This document shows positions 1-8,743 of a stretch of DNA of 64,000 bases, one piece after another. The position numbers were made by a program, and so were the translations under genes. Source of the DNA: Cronobacter turicensis z3032 (GTDB taxonomy: Bacteria > Pseudomonadota > Gammaproteobacteria > Enterobacterales > Enterobacteriaceae); contig FN543093.2 in the NCBI GenBank assembly GCA_000027065.2, forward strand, positions 4,158,074-4,222,073. Direction: 5' to 3'. The notes beneath the pieces were generated by a model. The model was not told the DNA's origin and did not search any database. It was given only the letters and a program-made list of their open reading frames with translations. Every line of letters starts with the position of its first letter. Positions within the stretch are counted from its first letter, which is position 1.

Positions 1-2
1 GG

Positions 3-80
3 CTTGCCTGCAAACGTCAGGAGCTGGCCCGGTTCGAAAGTGAAGTCACCGACGCGGAAATACGCGCCCATCACCATTAA
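3..80 (+). CDS. C-terminal fragment of an unidentified gene
   Basis: The window opens inside an open frame that gives 25 residues, ending in three histidines and a TAA stop. The residues are charged (KRQE, ESE, DAE) and look like a soluble C-terminus. The stop lies 24 bp before the ATG of the OtsA-like gene and there is no terminator between them, so the two are probably cotranscribed. I do not recognise the product; it does not resemble my recollection of the OtsB C-terminus. Another open frame crosses the same bases, so reality of this frame rests on its stop position before a ribosome binding site. Confidence 0.35.
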   Translation, partial: LACKRQELARFESEVTDAEIRAHHH

Positions 81-104
81 TCACGCGGAAAAAAGAGGTG
101 AGTC

Positions 105-1505
105 ATGTCTCGCTTAGTCATGATATCCAGCCGCTGCGGCGTGCCGCACGGCGCCGATGCGCAGGCGGAAGCCCTGCACGACATCATGCGCCAGCGCGGC
201 GGCCTGTGGATGGGCTGGAGCGGCGCTGTCGGCCTTGCCGGGGAACCACGCCGCATCGCGGTGCGGGAAACGGCGGGCTATACGCGCCAGCGCTGGGATA
301 TGTCGCCTGCGGAATATACCGATTACTATCACGGCTACGTGCATCAGGCGCTGTGGCCGGTGTTCCATAACCGCCCCGATCTCGCCACGCACCAGAAAAG
401 CGCGTTCAGCGCCTATAAAGCGTGGAACGAGGCGGTGGCGGAGATGGCGGCTGAGGAGATTTGCCCGGATGACATCGTCTGGGTGCAGGATTATCACCTG
501 ATCCCGCTCGGACGCGGCCTGAAAGAGGCGGGCCTGCTGAACCCGTGTGGTTTCTTTTTGCATCAGCCGTTCCCGCCAGGCGATGTGTTCAGAACGCTGC
601 CGGAGCATGACTGGCTGATGCGCTCGCTCTTTTTCTACGATCTGATTGGGTTTCAGTCCGGCAGCGATGTGAATAATTTCCTGCTGTGCGTGATGCGCCA
701 CTACCGCACGGAGCGGCTGTCCGCCACCACGCTTCGGGTCAACGGTCACATTATTAACGTCGGCGTGTTTCCCTGCGGCGTGGCGACGCATCGCCCGACA
801 CGCCACGCGCCGCTCGCCCAAAAAAACGGCGCGTTATATTCGCGTAAGCTTATCGTCAGCGACGATGTGATAAACGATATCAGCGGCATTCACTACCGTA
901 TCGACGCCATGCGTAACCTGCTGAACAACCATCCGCAATACCTGCGCGACGTCACGCTGTTGCAGCTGAGCGACCCGGCGAAAGAGTACCCGCACTTCTC
1001 GCCGCAGCTTGAGCGGCAGCTGGCGCGCTTTTGCAGCGAAGTGAACGGCGCGTTTGGCGATTTGAGCTGGTTCCCGGTGAATTATCTGCATAACGACGCG
1101 CTGAACCGGCGCGCTATCGCCGGGATTTACGCACGCTCCCGCGCCGCGCTGTTTACGCCACTGTCAGAAGGCGTGAGCCTGAGCGCGAAAGCCTATGTCC
1201 TGGCGCAGGACGCCGCCGATCCGGGCGTGCTGATCCTCTCGCAGTGCAGCGGCACGGCGGAGCAGCTGAAAGGCGCGATGGTGGTCAACCCGTATGACGC
1301 CAGCGAGCTTAGCGAAGCGCTGCATTCGGCGCTCGCGATGCCGCTGGCGGAGCGAAAACAGCGCCATGCGGCGCTGCTCACGCAGGTGCGACAGTATGAT
1401 AATCAGTGGTGGGCGAGCGCCTTTCTCGACGCGCTGGATGGCATGCCCGCGCCGCCGCGCTTTCCACGCCAGCGCGGTATTTTCACGCCGCAGAATCTCT
1501 ACTGA
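105..1505 (+). CDS. Degenerate trehalose-6-phosphate synthase-like protein (GT20 family)
   Basis: This 466-residue protein is alignable end to end with OtsA (474 aa in E. coli), which makes trehalose 6-phosphate from UDP-glucose and glucose 6-phosphate. Shared blocks include MSRLV at the N-terminus, GGLWMGWSG (32-40), DYHLIPL (129-135), FFLHQPFP (150-157), TPLSEG (351-356) and VVNPYD (393-398). Catalytic positions are widely changed. The N-terminal GG loop is absent. The block aligned with VERLDYSKG has lost its Arg and Lys (about 251-261). The Arg aligned near 290 is missing. RDGMNLVAKE has become SEGVSLSAKA. I infer that it is a pseudoenzyme or has another donor. AGAGG precedes the ATG. It converges on yhiN with a 5-bp gap. 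Confidence 0.8.
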   Translation: MSRLVMISSRCGVPHGADAQAEALHDIMRQRGGLWMGWSGAVGLAGEPRRIAVRETAGYTRQRWDMSPAEYTDYYHGYVHQALWPVFHNRPDLATHQKSAFSAYKAWNEAVAEMAAEEICPDDIVWVQDYHLIPLGRGLKEAGLLNPCGFFLHQPFPPGDVFRTLPEHDWLMRSLFFYDLIGFQSGSDVNNFLLCVMRHYRTERLSATTLRVNGHIINVGVFPCGVATHRPTRHAPLAQKNGALYSRKLIVSDDVINDISGIHYRIDAMRNLLNNHPQYLRDVTLLQLSDPAKEYPHFSPQLERQLARFCSEVNGAFGDLSWFPVNYLHNDALNRRAIAGIYARSRAALFTPLSEGVSLSAKAYVLAQDAADPGVLILSQCSGTAEQLKGAMVVNPYDASELSEALHSALAMPLAERKQRHAALLTQVRQYDNQWWASAFLDALDGMPAPPRFPRQRGIFTPQNLY

Positions 1506-1510
1506 CGACG

Positions 1511-2701
1511 TTATTCGGCAAGCGCCTGGGCGCAGGCCCAGGCAGAGCTCCAGGCCCACTGGAAGTTATAACCGCCCAGCCAGCCGGTGACGTCCACGAC
1601 TTCGCCGATAAAATAGAGCCCCGGCACGTTGCGCGCCTCCATGGTGCGGGAGGAAAGCTCATGGGTATCCACCCCGCCGAGCGTCACTTCCGCAGTGCGG
1701 TAGCCTTCGGTGCCGTTGGGCTGGACGCGCCAGCCGTGCAGCGTCTCCAGGAGTTCCTGCTGCTGACGGCTGTTGAGCTGTTTCAGCGTCACATCCGGAA
1801 GTTGCCCGAGGCTTTGCAGGCACTCCACCAGCCGCTTCGGCAGCAGCATGGCGAGCGTGTTTTTCAGGCTCTGATTCGGATGCGCGGCGCGCTGTTCGTC
1901 GATAAACGCCCCGGCGTCCGTATCCGGCAGGAGGTTAACGGTGACCCACTCCCCCGGCTGCCAGTAGCTGGAGATCTGCAAAATCGCCGGGCCGGAAAGC
2001 CCGCGATGGGTAAAGAGAATGCTTTCGCGAAAGACGGTGCCGTTATCGGCGGTGACGACCGCAGGCACCGAGACGCCGGAAAGCGTCTGGATCTGCTCAA
2101 GCAACGGCTTATGCAGCGTAAACGGCACCAGGCCCGCGCGGGTCGGCAACACCTTCAGGCCGAACTGCTCCGCCACTTTATAGCCAAACGGCGTGGCGCC
2201 GAGGCCCGGCATCGACAGGCCGCCGCTGGCGATGACCAGCTTCGGCGTCTGCGCCGCGCCGCCATTGAGCGTCAGTGTATAGCCGCTGTCGTCGCGCGCG
2301 ATCTCCAGCACTTCACTGCGCAGCCGCACGGTCACGCCGCCTTTGTCGCACTCCGCCATCAGCATGGCGACGATCTGCTCCGCCGAGTCGTCGCAGAAAA
2401 GCTGCCCGAGGGTTTTCTCATGCCAGGCGATGCCATGCTTGCCCACCAGATCGATAAAATCCCACTGGGTGTAGCGCGCCAGCGCCGATTTACAGAAGTG
2501 CGGATTGGCGCTGAGGTAAGCGGCTGGCTCAATGTAGAGGTTGGTAAAATTGCAGCGTCCGCCGCCGGACATCAGGATTTTACGCCCCGGTTTTTTGCCG
2601 TTATCCAGCACTAACACCCGGCGCCCCGCCTGCCCGGCCAGCGCCGCGCAGAATAATCCTGCCGCGCCCGCCCCTACGATGATGGCATCAAACTGTTCCA
2701 C
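1511..2701 (-). CDS. yhiN: YhiN, FAD/NAD(P)-binding oxidoreductase (HI0933 family)
   Basis: This 396-residue flavoprotein begins with a Rossmann dinucleotide-binding motif, GAGAAGLFCA (about 11-20). It is followed by the family signature GRKILMSGGGRCNFTN (about 39-54). The C-terminal FAD-contact segment GLYFIGEVVDVTGWLGGYN is also clear. Length and sequence match YhiN of E. coli (400 aa). The family is cytoplasmic and its substrate is not established. In E. coli it is adjacent to pitA, as here, though on the opposite strand. The region upstream (2702-2930) holds the divergent start regions of yhiN and pitA and no further gene that I can see. Confidence 0.9.
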   Translation of the reverse strand: MEQFDAIIVGAGAAGLFCAALAGQAGRRVLVLDNGKKPGRKILMSGGGRCNFTNLYIEPAAYLSANPHFCKSALARYTQWDFIDLVGKHGIAWHEKTLGQLFCDDSAEQIVAMLMAECDKGGVTVRLRSEVLEIARDDSGYTLTLNGGAAQTPKLVIASGGLSMPGLGATPFGYKVAEQFGLKVLPTRAGLVPFTLHKPLLEQIQTLSGVSVPAVVTADNGTVFRESILFTHRGLSGPAILQISSYWQPGEWVTVNLLPDTDAGAFIDEQRAAHPNQSLKNTLAMLLPKRLVECLQSLGQLPDVTLKQLNSRQQQELLETLHGWRVQPNGTEGYRTAEVTLGGVDTHELSSRTMEARNVPGLYFIGEVVDVTGWLGGYNFQWAWSSAWACAQALAE

Positions 2702-2930
2702 AACCCTTCCTCATTGCCGTTAAGGCCGCGAATTGTAAAGTTTCCTCTCTGGTCGCACCAGACAAAACCCTGTTACAATTTCTAATAAATTGAATTTAAA
2801 AGGTAATCTCTTTAGTGAAATTGACGCTTCAGTGACACCGATTAAAAAAAGTCTATATTTCACTTTGCCCACGCCGCCGTTGTCTTAGATAATGCGCCGC
2901 GTTCATGTCCTCAAAATGGCGTAACGTCCT

Positions 2931-4433
2931 ATGCTACATTTGTTTGCCGGGCTGGATTTACACACTGGCCTGTTACTATTGCTTGCTCTGGGATTTGTAC
3001 TGTTTTATGAAGCTATCAACGGCTTCCATGATACGGCAAACGCAGTCGCAACGGTTATCTACACACGTGCTATGCGATCGCAGCTTGCGGTGGCTATGGC
3101 GGCTCTCTTTAACTTCCTCGGTGTTCTGCTTGGCGGCTTAAGCGTAGCCTATGCGATTGTGCATATGCTGCCGACCGATCTGCTGCTTAACGTAGGCTCC
3201 GCCCATGGCCTGGCGATGGTCTTTTCCATGCTGCTGGCCGCGATTATCTGGAACCTTGGCACCTGGTATCTGGGCCTGCCGGCGTCCAGTTCCCATACGC
3301 TCATCGGCGCTATCATCGGGATTGGTCTCACCAACGCCCTGATGACCGGCACCTCCGTGGTGGATGCGCTGAATATCCCGAAAGTGCTGAACATTTTCGG
3401 CTCCCTGATCATTTCGCCGATTGTCGGCCTGGTGTTCGCGGGCGGCCTGGTGTTCCTGCTGCGTCGCTACTGGAGCGGCACCAAAAAACGCGCCCGCATC
3501 CACCTGACCCCCGCCGAGCGTGAAAAGAAAGACGGTAAGAAAAAACCGCCGTTCTGGACCCGCATTGCGCTGATCCTCTCCGCTATCGGCGTGAGTTTCT
3601 CGCACGGCGCGAACGACGGTCAGAAAGGCATCGGCCTGATTATGCTGGTGCTGATTGGCGTGGCGCCTGCGGGCTTTGTGGTGAACATGAACGCCTCCGG
3701 CTATGACATCACCCGCACCCGCGATGCTATCAGCAACGTTGAAACGTACTTCCAGCAGCACCCGGCGGCGCTGCGTCAGGTCGCAGGCACAGAGCCGGTG
3801 ATCCCGACGCCGGAGCAGGTGAACCCGACGGATAATCCGAAAGAGTTCCACTGCGACGCCAGCCGCGCCATCGTGGCGCTGGATCGCGCTAAAACGATGC
3901 TTAACAACATCGACAGCTACGACAAGCTGAGCGTGGAACAGCGCAGCCATCTGCGCCGCATCATGCTGTGCATCTCTGACACCACCGATAAAGTGGCGAA
4001 GCTCAAAGAGACCAGCGCCGACGATCAGCGTCTGCTGAAGAACCTGAAAGCCGACATGCTCAGCACCATCGAGTATGCGCCGGTCTGGATAATCATGGCG
4101 GTCGCGCTGGCGCTTGGCGTGGGTACGATGATTGGCTGGCGCCGCGTGGCGACGACCATCGGTGAGAAAATCGGTAAGAAAGGCATGACCTACGCACAGG
4201 GCATGTCGGCGCAGATGACGGCGGCAGTGTCCATCGGCATCGCGAGCTACACCGGTATGCCGGTTTCCACGACGCACGTGCTGTCATCGTCTGTCGCGGG
4301 CACCATGATCGTCGACGGCGGCGGTCTGCAGCGCAAAACCGTCACCAGCATCCTGATGGCATGGGTCTTCACCCTGCCGGCATCTATCCTGCTCTCAGGC
4401 GTGCTGTACTGGATTGCGTTGCGTTTCGTATAA
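2931..4433 (+). CDS. pitA: Low-affinity inorganic phosphate/metal-phosphate transporter PitA
   Basis: This 500-residue inner-membrane protein belongs to the PiT family. PitA takes up phosphate as a neutral metal-phosphate complex driven by protons, and also admits Zn2+. Both PiT repeats are visible. The N-terminal one contains GFHDTANAVAT, and the C-terminal one contains SHGANDGQKGIG. Each holds the conserved acidic/Asn residues. About ten hydrophobic segments flank a long hydrophilic loop (about 175-390) with basic residues. Length equals that of E. coli PitA (499 aa). It is monocistronic, ending in a strong hairpin shared with convergent uspB. Confidence 0.96.
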   Translation: MLHLFAGLDLHTGLLLLLALGFVLFYEAINGFHDTANAVATVIYTRAMRSQLAVAMAALFNFLGVLLGGLSVAYAIVHMLPTDLLLNVGSAHGLAMVFSMLLAAIIWNLGTWYLGLPASSSHTLIGAIIGIGLTNALMTGTSVVDALNIPKVLNIFGSLIISPIVGLVFAGGLVFLLRRYWSGTKKRARIHLTPAEREKKDGKKKPPFWTRIALILSAIGVSFSHGANDGQKGIGLIMLVLIGVAPAGFVVNMNASGYDITRTRDAISNVETYFQQHPAALRQVAGTEPVIPTPEQVNPTDNPKEFHCDASRAIVALDRAKTMLNNIDSYDKLSVEQRSHLRRIMLCISDTTDKVAKLKETSADDQRLLKNLKADMLSTIEYAPVWIIMAVALALGVGTMIGWRRVATTIGEKIGKKGMTYAQGMSAQMTAAVSIGIASYTGMPVSTTHVLSSSVAGTMIVDGGGLQRKTVTSILMAWVFTLPASILLSGVLYWIALRFV

Positions 4434-4455
4434 GCGAACTGGCGTGAACGGTAAG

Positions 4456-4485
4456 AAGCGGGTCAGGAAACTGACCCGCTTTTTT
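4456..4485 (+). terminator. Rho-independent terminator of pitA
   Basis: A perfect 10-bp stem, AGCGGGTCAG / CTGACCCGCT, with a GAAA tetraloop is followed by six T residues. It starts about 20 bp after the pitA stop. The T-tract overlaps the uspB stop codon. On the minus strand only two T residues follow the stem, so it works mainly for pitA. Confidence 0.9.
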
Positions 4486-4819
4486 AATGCCAAATCATCA
4501 GGCCGATTAAGCTAATAATCACCAGCCCGCATAAAGCGCTGGTCAAAATAAACAGGCGGCGCACACGTTCGCAGCGGCGAATAAATTCGTCGTCATGATG
4601 ATCGAGATAACGCTGCCAGTAGATATACCAGACGAGGCGAATCTGCTTACTCGGCTGACCATGCGCGGTAAAAAAGCCGCCGCCATCCACATACTGATAC
4701 AGCAGCGGATCGCATCCCCGTAGCACCACCAGCAGCGCGCGTAACGATGAGAAATAACGCGCCATATTAATAACGCAAACCAAGAATAAGGCCCAAAACA
4801 GCGCGACGGTGCTGATCAT
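4484..4819 (-). CDS. uspB: Universal stress protein B
   Basis: This 111-residue integral membrane protein has exactly the length of E. coli UspB. It has a hydrophobic segment at each end (about 1-20 and 89-110) and a charged middle with WYIYWQRYLDHHDDEF. UspB is a stationary-phase (RpoS-dependent) inner-membrane protein linked to ethanol resistance in E. coli. It is divergent from uspA, as in other enterics. Its stop codon lies in the T-tract of the pitA terminator. Confidence 0.95.
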   Translation of the reverse strand: MISTVALFWALFLVCVINMARYFSSLRALLVVLRGCDPLLYQYVDGGGFFTAHGQPSKQIRLVWYIYWQRYLDHHDDEFIRRCERVRRLFILTSALCGLVIISLIGLMIWH

Positions 4820-5212
4820 ACTTTCCCCCCGACGACTCGCATGGAAAGCAATGGCTCCCCAATACCTGAAAGACTGTTCTGTGAAGCGTGCATGCGTGAA
4901 AATCGATCGGGTTCACATTTATTCACCCGAACGGCTTTTTTAATAGTGTAGGAGATCCGGTAATTTTTTTACCACATCGTTAATCCTTATCAACGCTTGC
5001 TGACCCATTTTCCGCTTAAATGTATGCGACCCCGGCGGATTGACGGATGTACCAGGGCGCTATAAGGTAAAATTAGCTTTAGCACTAAGTCTTTACGCCG
5101 GAATGAGTTCCCGCGATTGTGGTACGCAGGACGCGGGCACGGGGATGACGCCGCAGGTAGCTTGCGCCATCCAGTCCACTGGTCATCGACATCTTATGGA
5201 AGGAGTAACACT
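4820..5212. other. Divergent uspB-uspA regulatory intergenic region (393 bp)
   Basis: This 393-bp gap carries the promoters of both universal stress genes. It is more A+T-rich than its flanks, with TTTTTT at about 4964-4969. I see no credible coding frame or hairpin-plus-T-tract terminator. A short open frame that starts near 5040 overlaps the uspA leader and has no ribosome binding site. Confidence 0.6.
5040..5066 (+). promoter_or_regulatory. Candidate uspA promoter
   Basis: TTGACG (5040-5045) and TATAAG (5061-5066) are separated by 15 bp, which is shorter than the preferred 17 bp. TAAAAT at 5068-5073 is an alternative -10. Initiation here would give a leader of roughly 140 nt before the uspA ATG. 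The assignment is tentative because of the spacing. Confidence 0.35.
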
Positions 5213-5650
5213 ATGGCTTATAAACATATTCTTATCGCGGTCGATCTGTCCCCTGAAAGTAAGGTACTGGTAGATAAAGCGGTATCCATGGCGCGTCCCT
5301 ACAACGCGAAAATTTCTCTGATTCATGTCGATGTGAATTATTCCGACCTTTACACCGGGTTGATCGACGTTAACCTGGGCGACATGCAGAAGCGTATCTC
5401 TGAAGAGACGCACCACGCGCTGACTGAGCTTTCCACCAATGCGGGCTATCCGATTACCGAAACCCTGAGCGGCAGCGGCGATCTGGGCCAGGTGCTGGTC
5501 GACGCCATTAAGAAATACGATGTGGATCTGGTGGTGTGCGGACATCATCAGGATTTCTGGAGCAAGCTGATGTCTTCCGCCCGTCAGCTCATCAACACCG
5601 TTCATATCGATATGCTGATCGTCCCGCTGCGCGACGACGAAGAGGCGTAA
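5213..5650 (+). CDS. uspA: Universal stress protein A
   Basis: This 145-residue cytoplasmic Usp-family protein starts MAYKHILIAVDLS. The ATG at 5213 is chosen because GGAAGGAG lies 7 bp upstream and the length equals E. coli UspA (144 aa). An in-frame start about 96 bp further upstream would add residues unlike the family. The Usp fold features are present: an N-terminal beta strand with conserved Asp, and the C-terminal HIDMLIVPL strand. It lacks the ATP-binding G-x2-G-x9-G(S/T) motif, as in classical UspA. It is induced by growth arrest and many stresses in E. coli. Confidence 0.96.
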   Translation: MAYKHILIAVDLSPESKVLVDKAVSMARPYNAKISLIHVDVNYSDLYTGLIDVNLGDMQKRISEETHHALTELSTNAGYPITETLSGSGDLGQVLVDAIKKYDVDLVVCGHHQDFWSKLMSSARQLINTVHIDMLIVPLRDDEEA

Positions 5651-5657
5651 GGGTGGC

Positions 5658-5686
5658 GGCGGGTGCGCGACGCTTACCCGCCCTAC
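5658..5686. repeat. Palindromic intergenic repeat, single copy
   Basis: The sequence GGCGGGTGCGC-GAC-GCTTACCCGCCC is an imperfect palindrome. It matches the core found at 13.55, 18.7, 42.6 and (diverged) 46.9 kb in this window. It lies just after the uspA stop and may act as a transcript-end hairpin. Confidence 0.7.
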
Positions 5687-5701
5687 GAGCCTTTAACCGT
5701 G

Positions 5702-5728
5702 AAAAAGGCGCTGCCGGACGGCAGCGCC
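5702..5728 (-). terminator. Rho-independent terminator of the prlC-rsmJ operon
   Basis: A 9-bp stem, GGCGCTGCC / GGCAGCGCC, with a 4-nt loop is followed on the minus strand by five T residues (AAAAA at 5702-5706 on the plus strand). It lies 20 bp after the rsmJ stop. Confidence 0.85.
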
Positions 5729-5747
5729 ACACTGAAGCCAATCGTTG

Positions 5748-6500
5748 TCAGGCTGGCGTGCCCGTGTAGATATCAAACCGATGGCCTTTCGTCACTACGG
5801 CGTTTGGCGTCGCGACGTCGCCGAGCGGCGGCGCGTAATCCGGGCGTTTGACGACCACGCGCTTCATGGCGAGCCTGCGGGCGGGCGCCAGCAAGCCGTC
5901 GGCGTCCAGATCCGGCCCCACCAGCGACTGAAACACCCGCATCTCCTTTTTCACCAGCGCGCTTTTCTGCTTATGCGGAAACATCGGATCGAGATAGACC
6001 ACATCCGGGCGCGGCGTTATCGCGTCAAGCGCCGTCAGGCTGGAGGCGTGAATAAGCTGTAACCGCTCGCGCAGCCACGGCCCGATCTCCGCATCCTGAT
6101 AGCCGCGCGCCAGGCCGTCGTCCAGCAGCGCCGCGACAACCGGGTTGCGCTCCAGCATTCGCACGTGACACCCCACCGACGCCAGCACGAACGCATCGCG
6201 CCCAAGTCCCGCCGTGGCGTCCACCACCTGCGGCAGGTAGCCGCCTTTAATGCCGACCGCTTTCGCCACCGCCTCGCCGCGTCCGCCGCCGAACTTACGC
6301 CGGTGCGCCATCGCGCCCTCGACGAAATCGACAAAAATCCCGCCAAGCTTTGGCTCGTCGCGCTTGCGCAGTTCAAGATGCGCAGGCGTCATCACCAACG
6401 CCATCGGGTTATCCGCGTCGTGCGTCAGCCCCCAGCGGGCCGCCAGAACAGATAAGGCGCCGTCTCCGGCGCCTGTTTCATCAATAAGACAAATGTTCAC
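5748..6500 (-). CDS. rsmJ: 16S rRNA (guanine1516-N2)-methyltransferase RsmJ
   Basis: This 250-residue protein equals E. coli RsmJ (YhiQ) in length. RsmJ uses S-adenosylmethionine to methylate G1516 of 16S rRNA in the small subunit. The SAM-binding motif VVDATAGLGRDAFVLAS (about 93-109) is followed by an acidic ML-E-RNP strand end. The catalytic-loop motif is YLDPMFPHKQK (about 170-180). The gene is 8 bp downstream of prlC and is likely transcribed with it, as in E. coli. Confidence 0.95.
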   Translation of the reverse strand: MNICLIDETGAGDGALSVLAARWGLTHDADNPMALVMTPAHLELRKRDEPKLGGIFVDFVEGAMAHRRKFGGGRGEAVAKAVGIKGGYLPQVVDATAGLGRDAFVLASVGCHVRMLERNPVVAALLDDGLARGYQDAEIGPWLRERLQLIHASSLTALDAITPRPDVVYLDPMFPHKQKSALVKKEMRVFQSLVGPDLDADGLLAPARRLAMKRVVVKRPDYAPPLGDVATPNAVVTKGHRFDIYTGTPA

Positions 6501-6508
6501 GCGTATTG

Positions 6509-8551
6509 TCAGCCCTGGATGCCGTAGTGTTCCAGCATCGCGTCGAGCTGCGGCTCGCGGCCGCGGAAGCGCTTGAACAGCTCCATTGGTTCTTCAGAGC
6601 CGCCGCGCGTCAGGATGTTATCAAGGAACGCCTGCCCGGTTTCGCGGTTGAAAATCCCCTCTTCTTCAAAACGGGAATACGCATCCGCCGCCAGTACGTC
6701 GGCCCACAGGTAGCTGTAGTAGCCTGCGGCGTAGCCGCCCGCGAAGATATGGCTGAACGCGTGCGGGAAGCGGCCCCAGGTCGGGCCCGGCACCACGGCG
6801 ACCTGTTTTTTGATCTCCGCGAGCGTCTCCAGCACTTTCGCGCCCTGCTCCGGGCTGAACTGCGCATGCAGACGGAAATCGAACAGACCGAACTCCAGCT
6901 GGCGCAGGATGAACATCGCCGCCTGGTAGTTTTTCGCGGCCAGCATTTTATCCAGCAGCGCCTGCGGCAGCGGCTCGCCGGTTTCATAATGGCCAGAGAT
7001 AAACGCCAGCGCCTCCGGCTCCCAGCACCAGTTTTCCATAAACTGGCTCGGCAGCTCGACGGCATCCCACGGCACGCCGCTGATCCCCGCCACCCCTGGG
7101 GTTTCGATGCGGGTCAGCATATGGTGCAGACCGTGGCCAAATTCATGGAACAGCGTGATCACTTCGTCATGGGTGAACAGCGCCGGTTTGCCGCTCACCG
7201 GGCGGTTAAAGTTACAGGTGAGGTAGGCGACCGGTTTTTGCAGCGAGCCGTCCGCTTTACGCATCTGGCCGACGCAGTCGTCCATCCACGCCCCGCCGCG
7301 CTTGTTCTCACGCGCGTAGAGATCGAGGTAGAAGCTGCCGCGCAGCTCGCCGCTCTCGTCATACAGCTCGAAGAAGCGCACGTCCGGGTGCCACACGTCG
7401 ATATCTTTGCGCTCTTTGGCGCTGATGCCGTAAATGCGTTTCACCACTTCAAAGAGGCCGTTAACCGCTTTGTTTTCCGGGAAGTACGGGCGCAGCTGCT
7501 CATCGCTGATGCTGTAGAGATGCTGCTTCTGTTTTTCGCTGTAGTACGCGATATCCCAGGGTTGCAGCTCGTCGACGCTGAAGTGCGCTTTGGCGAAGGC
7601 GCGAAGCTGAGCGAGCTCTTTTTCGCCCTGCGGACGCGCGCGTTTGGCCAGATCGGTTAAGAAATCCAGCACCTGCTGCGGGTTTTCCGCCATTTTGGTG
7701 GCGAGAGATTTGTCAGCGTAGCTGTCAAAGCCCAGCAGTTGCGCCAGCTCGTGACGCAGCGCCAGGATCTCTTCCATCACCGGCGTGTTGTCCCATTTGC
7801 CCGCGTTCGGCCCCTGATCGGAGGCGCGCGTGCTGTAGGCGCGATACATCTCTTCGCGAAGCGCCTGATTGTCGCAGTAGGTCATCACCGGCAGGTAGCT
7901 TGGGATATCGAGCGTCAGCAGGAAGCCTTCTTGCTCTTTGGCTTCGGCCATCGCTTTCGCGGCCGCCAGCGCGCTTTCCGGCATCCCGGAAAGCTCAGAT
8001 TCATCGGTAATCAGTTTCGTCCAGCCCTGCGTCGCGTCCAGCACGTTATTGCTGTAGAGCGAGCCAAGCTCAGAGAGGCGCGCGGCGATTTCGCCGTAGC
8101 GTTTTTGCTTCTCTTTCGGCAGGCCAATGCCGGAAAGCTCGAAATCGCGCAGCGCGTTATCGACCGCTTTTTTCTGCGCGGTGTCGAGCTTCGCGTAGTT
8201 CTCGCCGTCGCGTAAATCGCGATAGGCCTGGTAAAGCCCTTCGTGCTGGCCCACCCAGGTGCTGTATTCAGAGAGCAGCGGCAGCGTCTGCTCATAGGCT
8301 TCGCGCAACTCCGGGCTGTTTTTCACGGAGTTCAGATGGCTGACCGGCGAGAAAATACGGCCCAGTCGGTCGTCGGTTTCCGCCAGCGGCTGGCAGAGCG
8401 ATTCCCAGCTGTAAGGCGCGCCGCGGCTGACTACCGCCTCCACCTGCGCGCGGCAATCTTCCAGCGCCTTTGTCACGGCTGGCACCACATGCTCGGGTTT
8501 AAGGGAGGAAAACGGCGGCAGTTCAAAAGGCGTCAGTAATGGATTGGTCAT
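6509..8551 (-). CDS. prlC: Oligopeptidase A (M3 family metallopeptidase)
   Basis: This 680-residue cytoplasmic zinc peptidase degrades short peptides, including cleaved signal peptides. The zinc-binding motif HEFGH is in the context TLFHEFGHGLHHM (about residue 469), followed downstream by the third-ligand helix. The start at 8551 (MTNPLLTPFELPP) gives exactly the E. coli length. A start 45 bp upstream in the same frame would add 15 residues absent from the family. A sigma-32-like promoter lies about 57 bp upstream. rsmJ follows after 8 bp. Confidence 0.96.
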   Translation of the reverse strand: MTNPLLTPFELPPFSSLKPEHVVPAVTKALEDCRAQVEAVVSRGAPYSWESLCQPLAETDDRLGRIFSPVSHLNSVKNSPELREAYEQTLPLLSEYSTWVGQHEGLYQAYRDLRDGENYAKLDTAQKKAVDNALRDFELSGIGLPKEKQKRYGEIAARLSELGSLYSNNVLDATQGWTKLITDESELSGMPESALAAAKAMAEAKEQEGFLLTLDIPSYLPVMTYCDNQALREEMYRAYSTRASDQGPNAGKWDNTPVMEEILALRHELAQLLGFDSYADKSLATKMAENPQQVLDFLTDLAKRARPQGEKELAQLRAFAKAHFSVDELQPWDIAYYSEKQKQHLYSISDEQLRPYFPENKAVNGLFEVVKRIYGISAKERKDIDVWHPDVRFFELYDESGELRGSFYLDLYARENKRGGAWMDDCVGQMRKADGSLQKPVAYLTCNFNRPVSGKPALFTHDEVITLFHEFGHGLHHMLTRIETPGVAGISGVPWDAVELPSQFMENWCWEPEALAFISGHYETGEPLPQALLDKMLAAKNYQAAMFILRQLEFGLFDFRLHAQFSPEQGAKVLETLAEIKKQVAVVPGPTWGRFPHAFSHIFAGGYAAGYYSYLWADVLAADAYSRFEEEGIFNRETGQAFLDNILTRGGSEEPMELFKRFRGREPQLDAMLEHYGIQG

Positions 8552-8607
8552 AAGCGCGTCCTGATTAGTGTTGTTAAGCGCATCTTGCAGCGACAATGTC
8601 TTGTAGC

Positions 8608-8633
8608 ATGGGGTTTAGTGTAGTTAATTTCAA
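8608..8633 (-). promoter_or_regulatory. Candidate sigma-32 (heat-shock) promoter of prlC
   Basis: On the minus strand the sequence reads TTGAAA (8633-8628), a 14-bp spacer, then CCCCAT (8613-8608). This agrees with the RpoH consensus CTTGAAA-N(11-16)-CCCCATnT. It would start transcription about 50 nt before the prlC ATG. prlC is known as a heat-shock gene in E. coli, which supports the reading. Confidence 0.75.
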
Positions 8634-8743
8634 TGGCTGGCGCTGGGCTTTACCCGCCACGACAGCACATCCCGTAAGCGGTCACTTTCCGGTATACTGT
8701 CCAGAATCGATGTTCATTTACGCCTTTTGGAAACCCATCCTCC

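Noticed and set aside
1406..2614. A 402-codon open frame antisense to yhiN
   Set aside because: It is a compositional shadow of yhiN with no recognisable motif, starting inside the OtsA-like gene.
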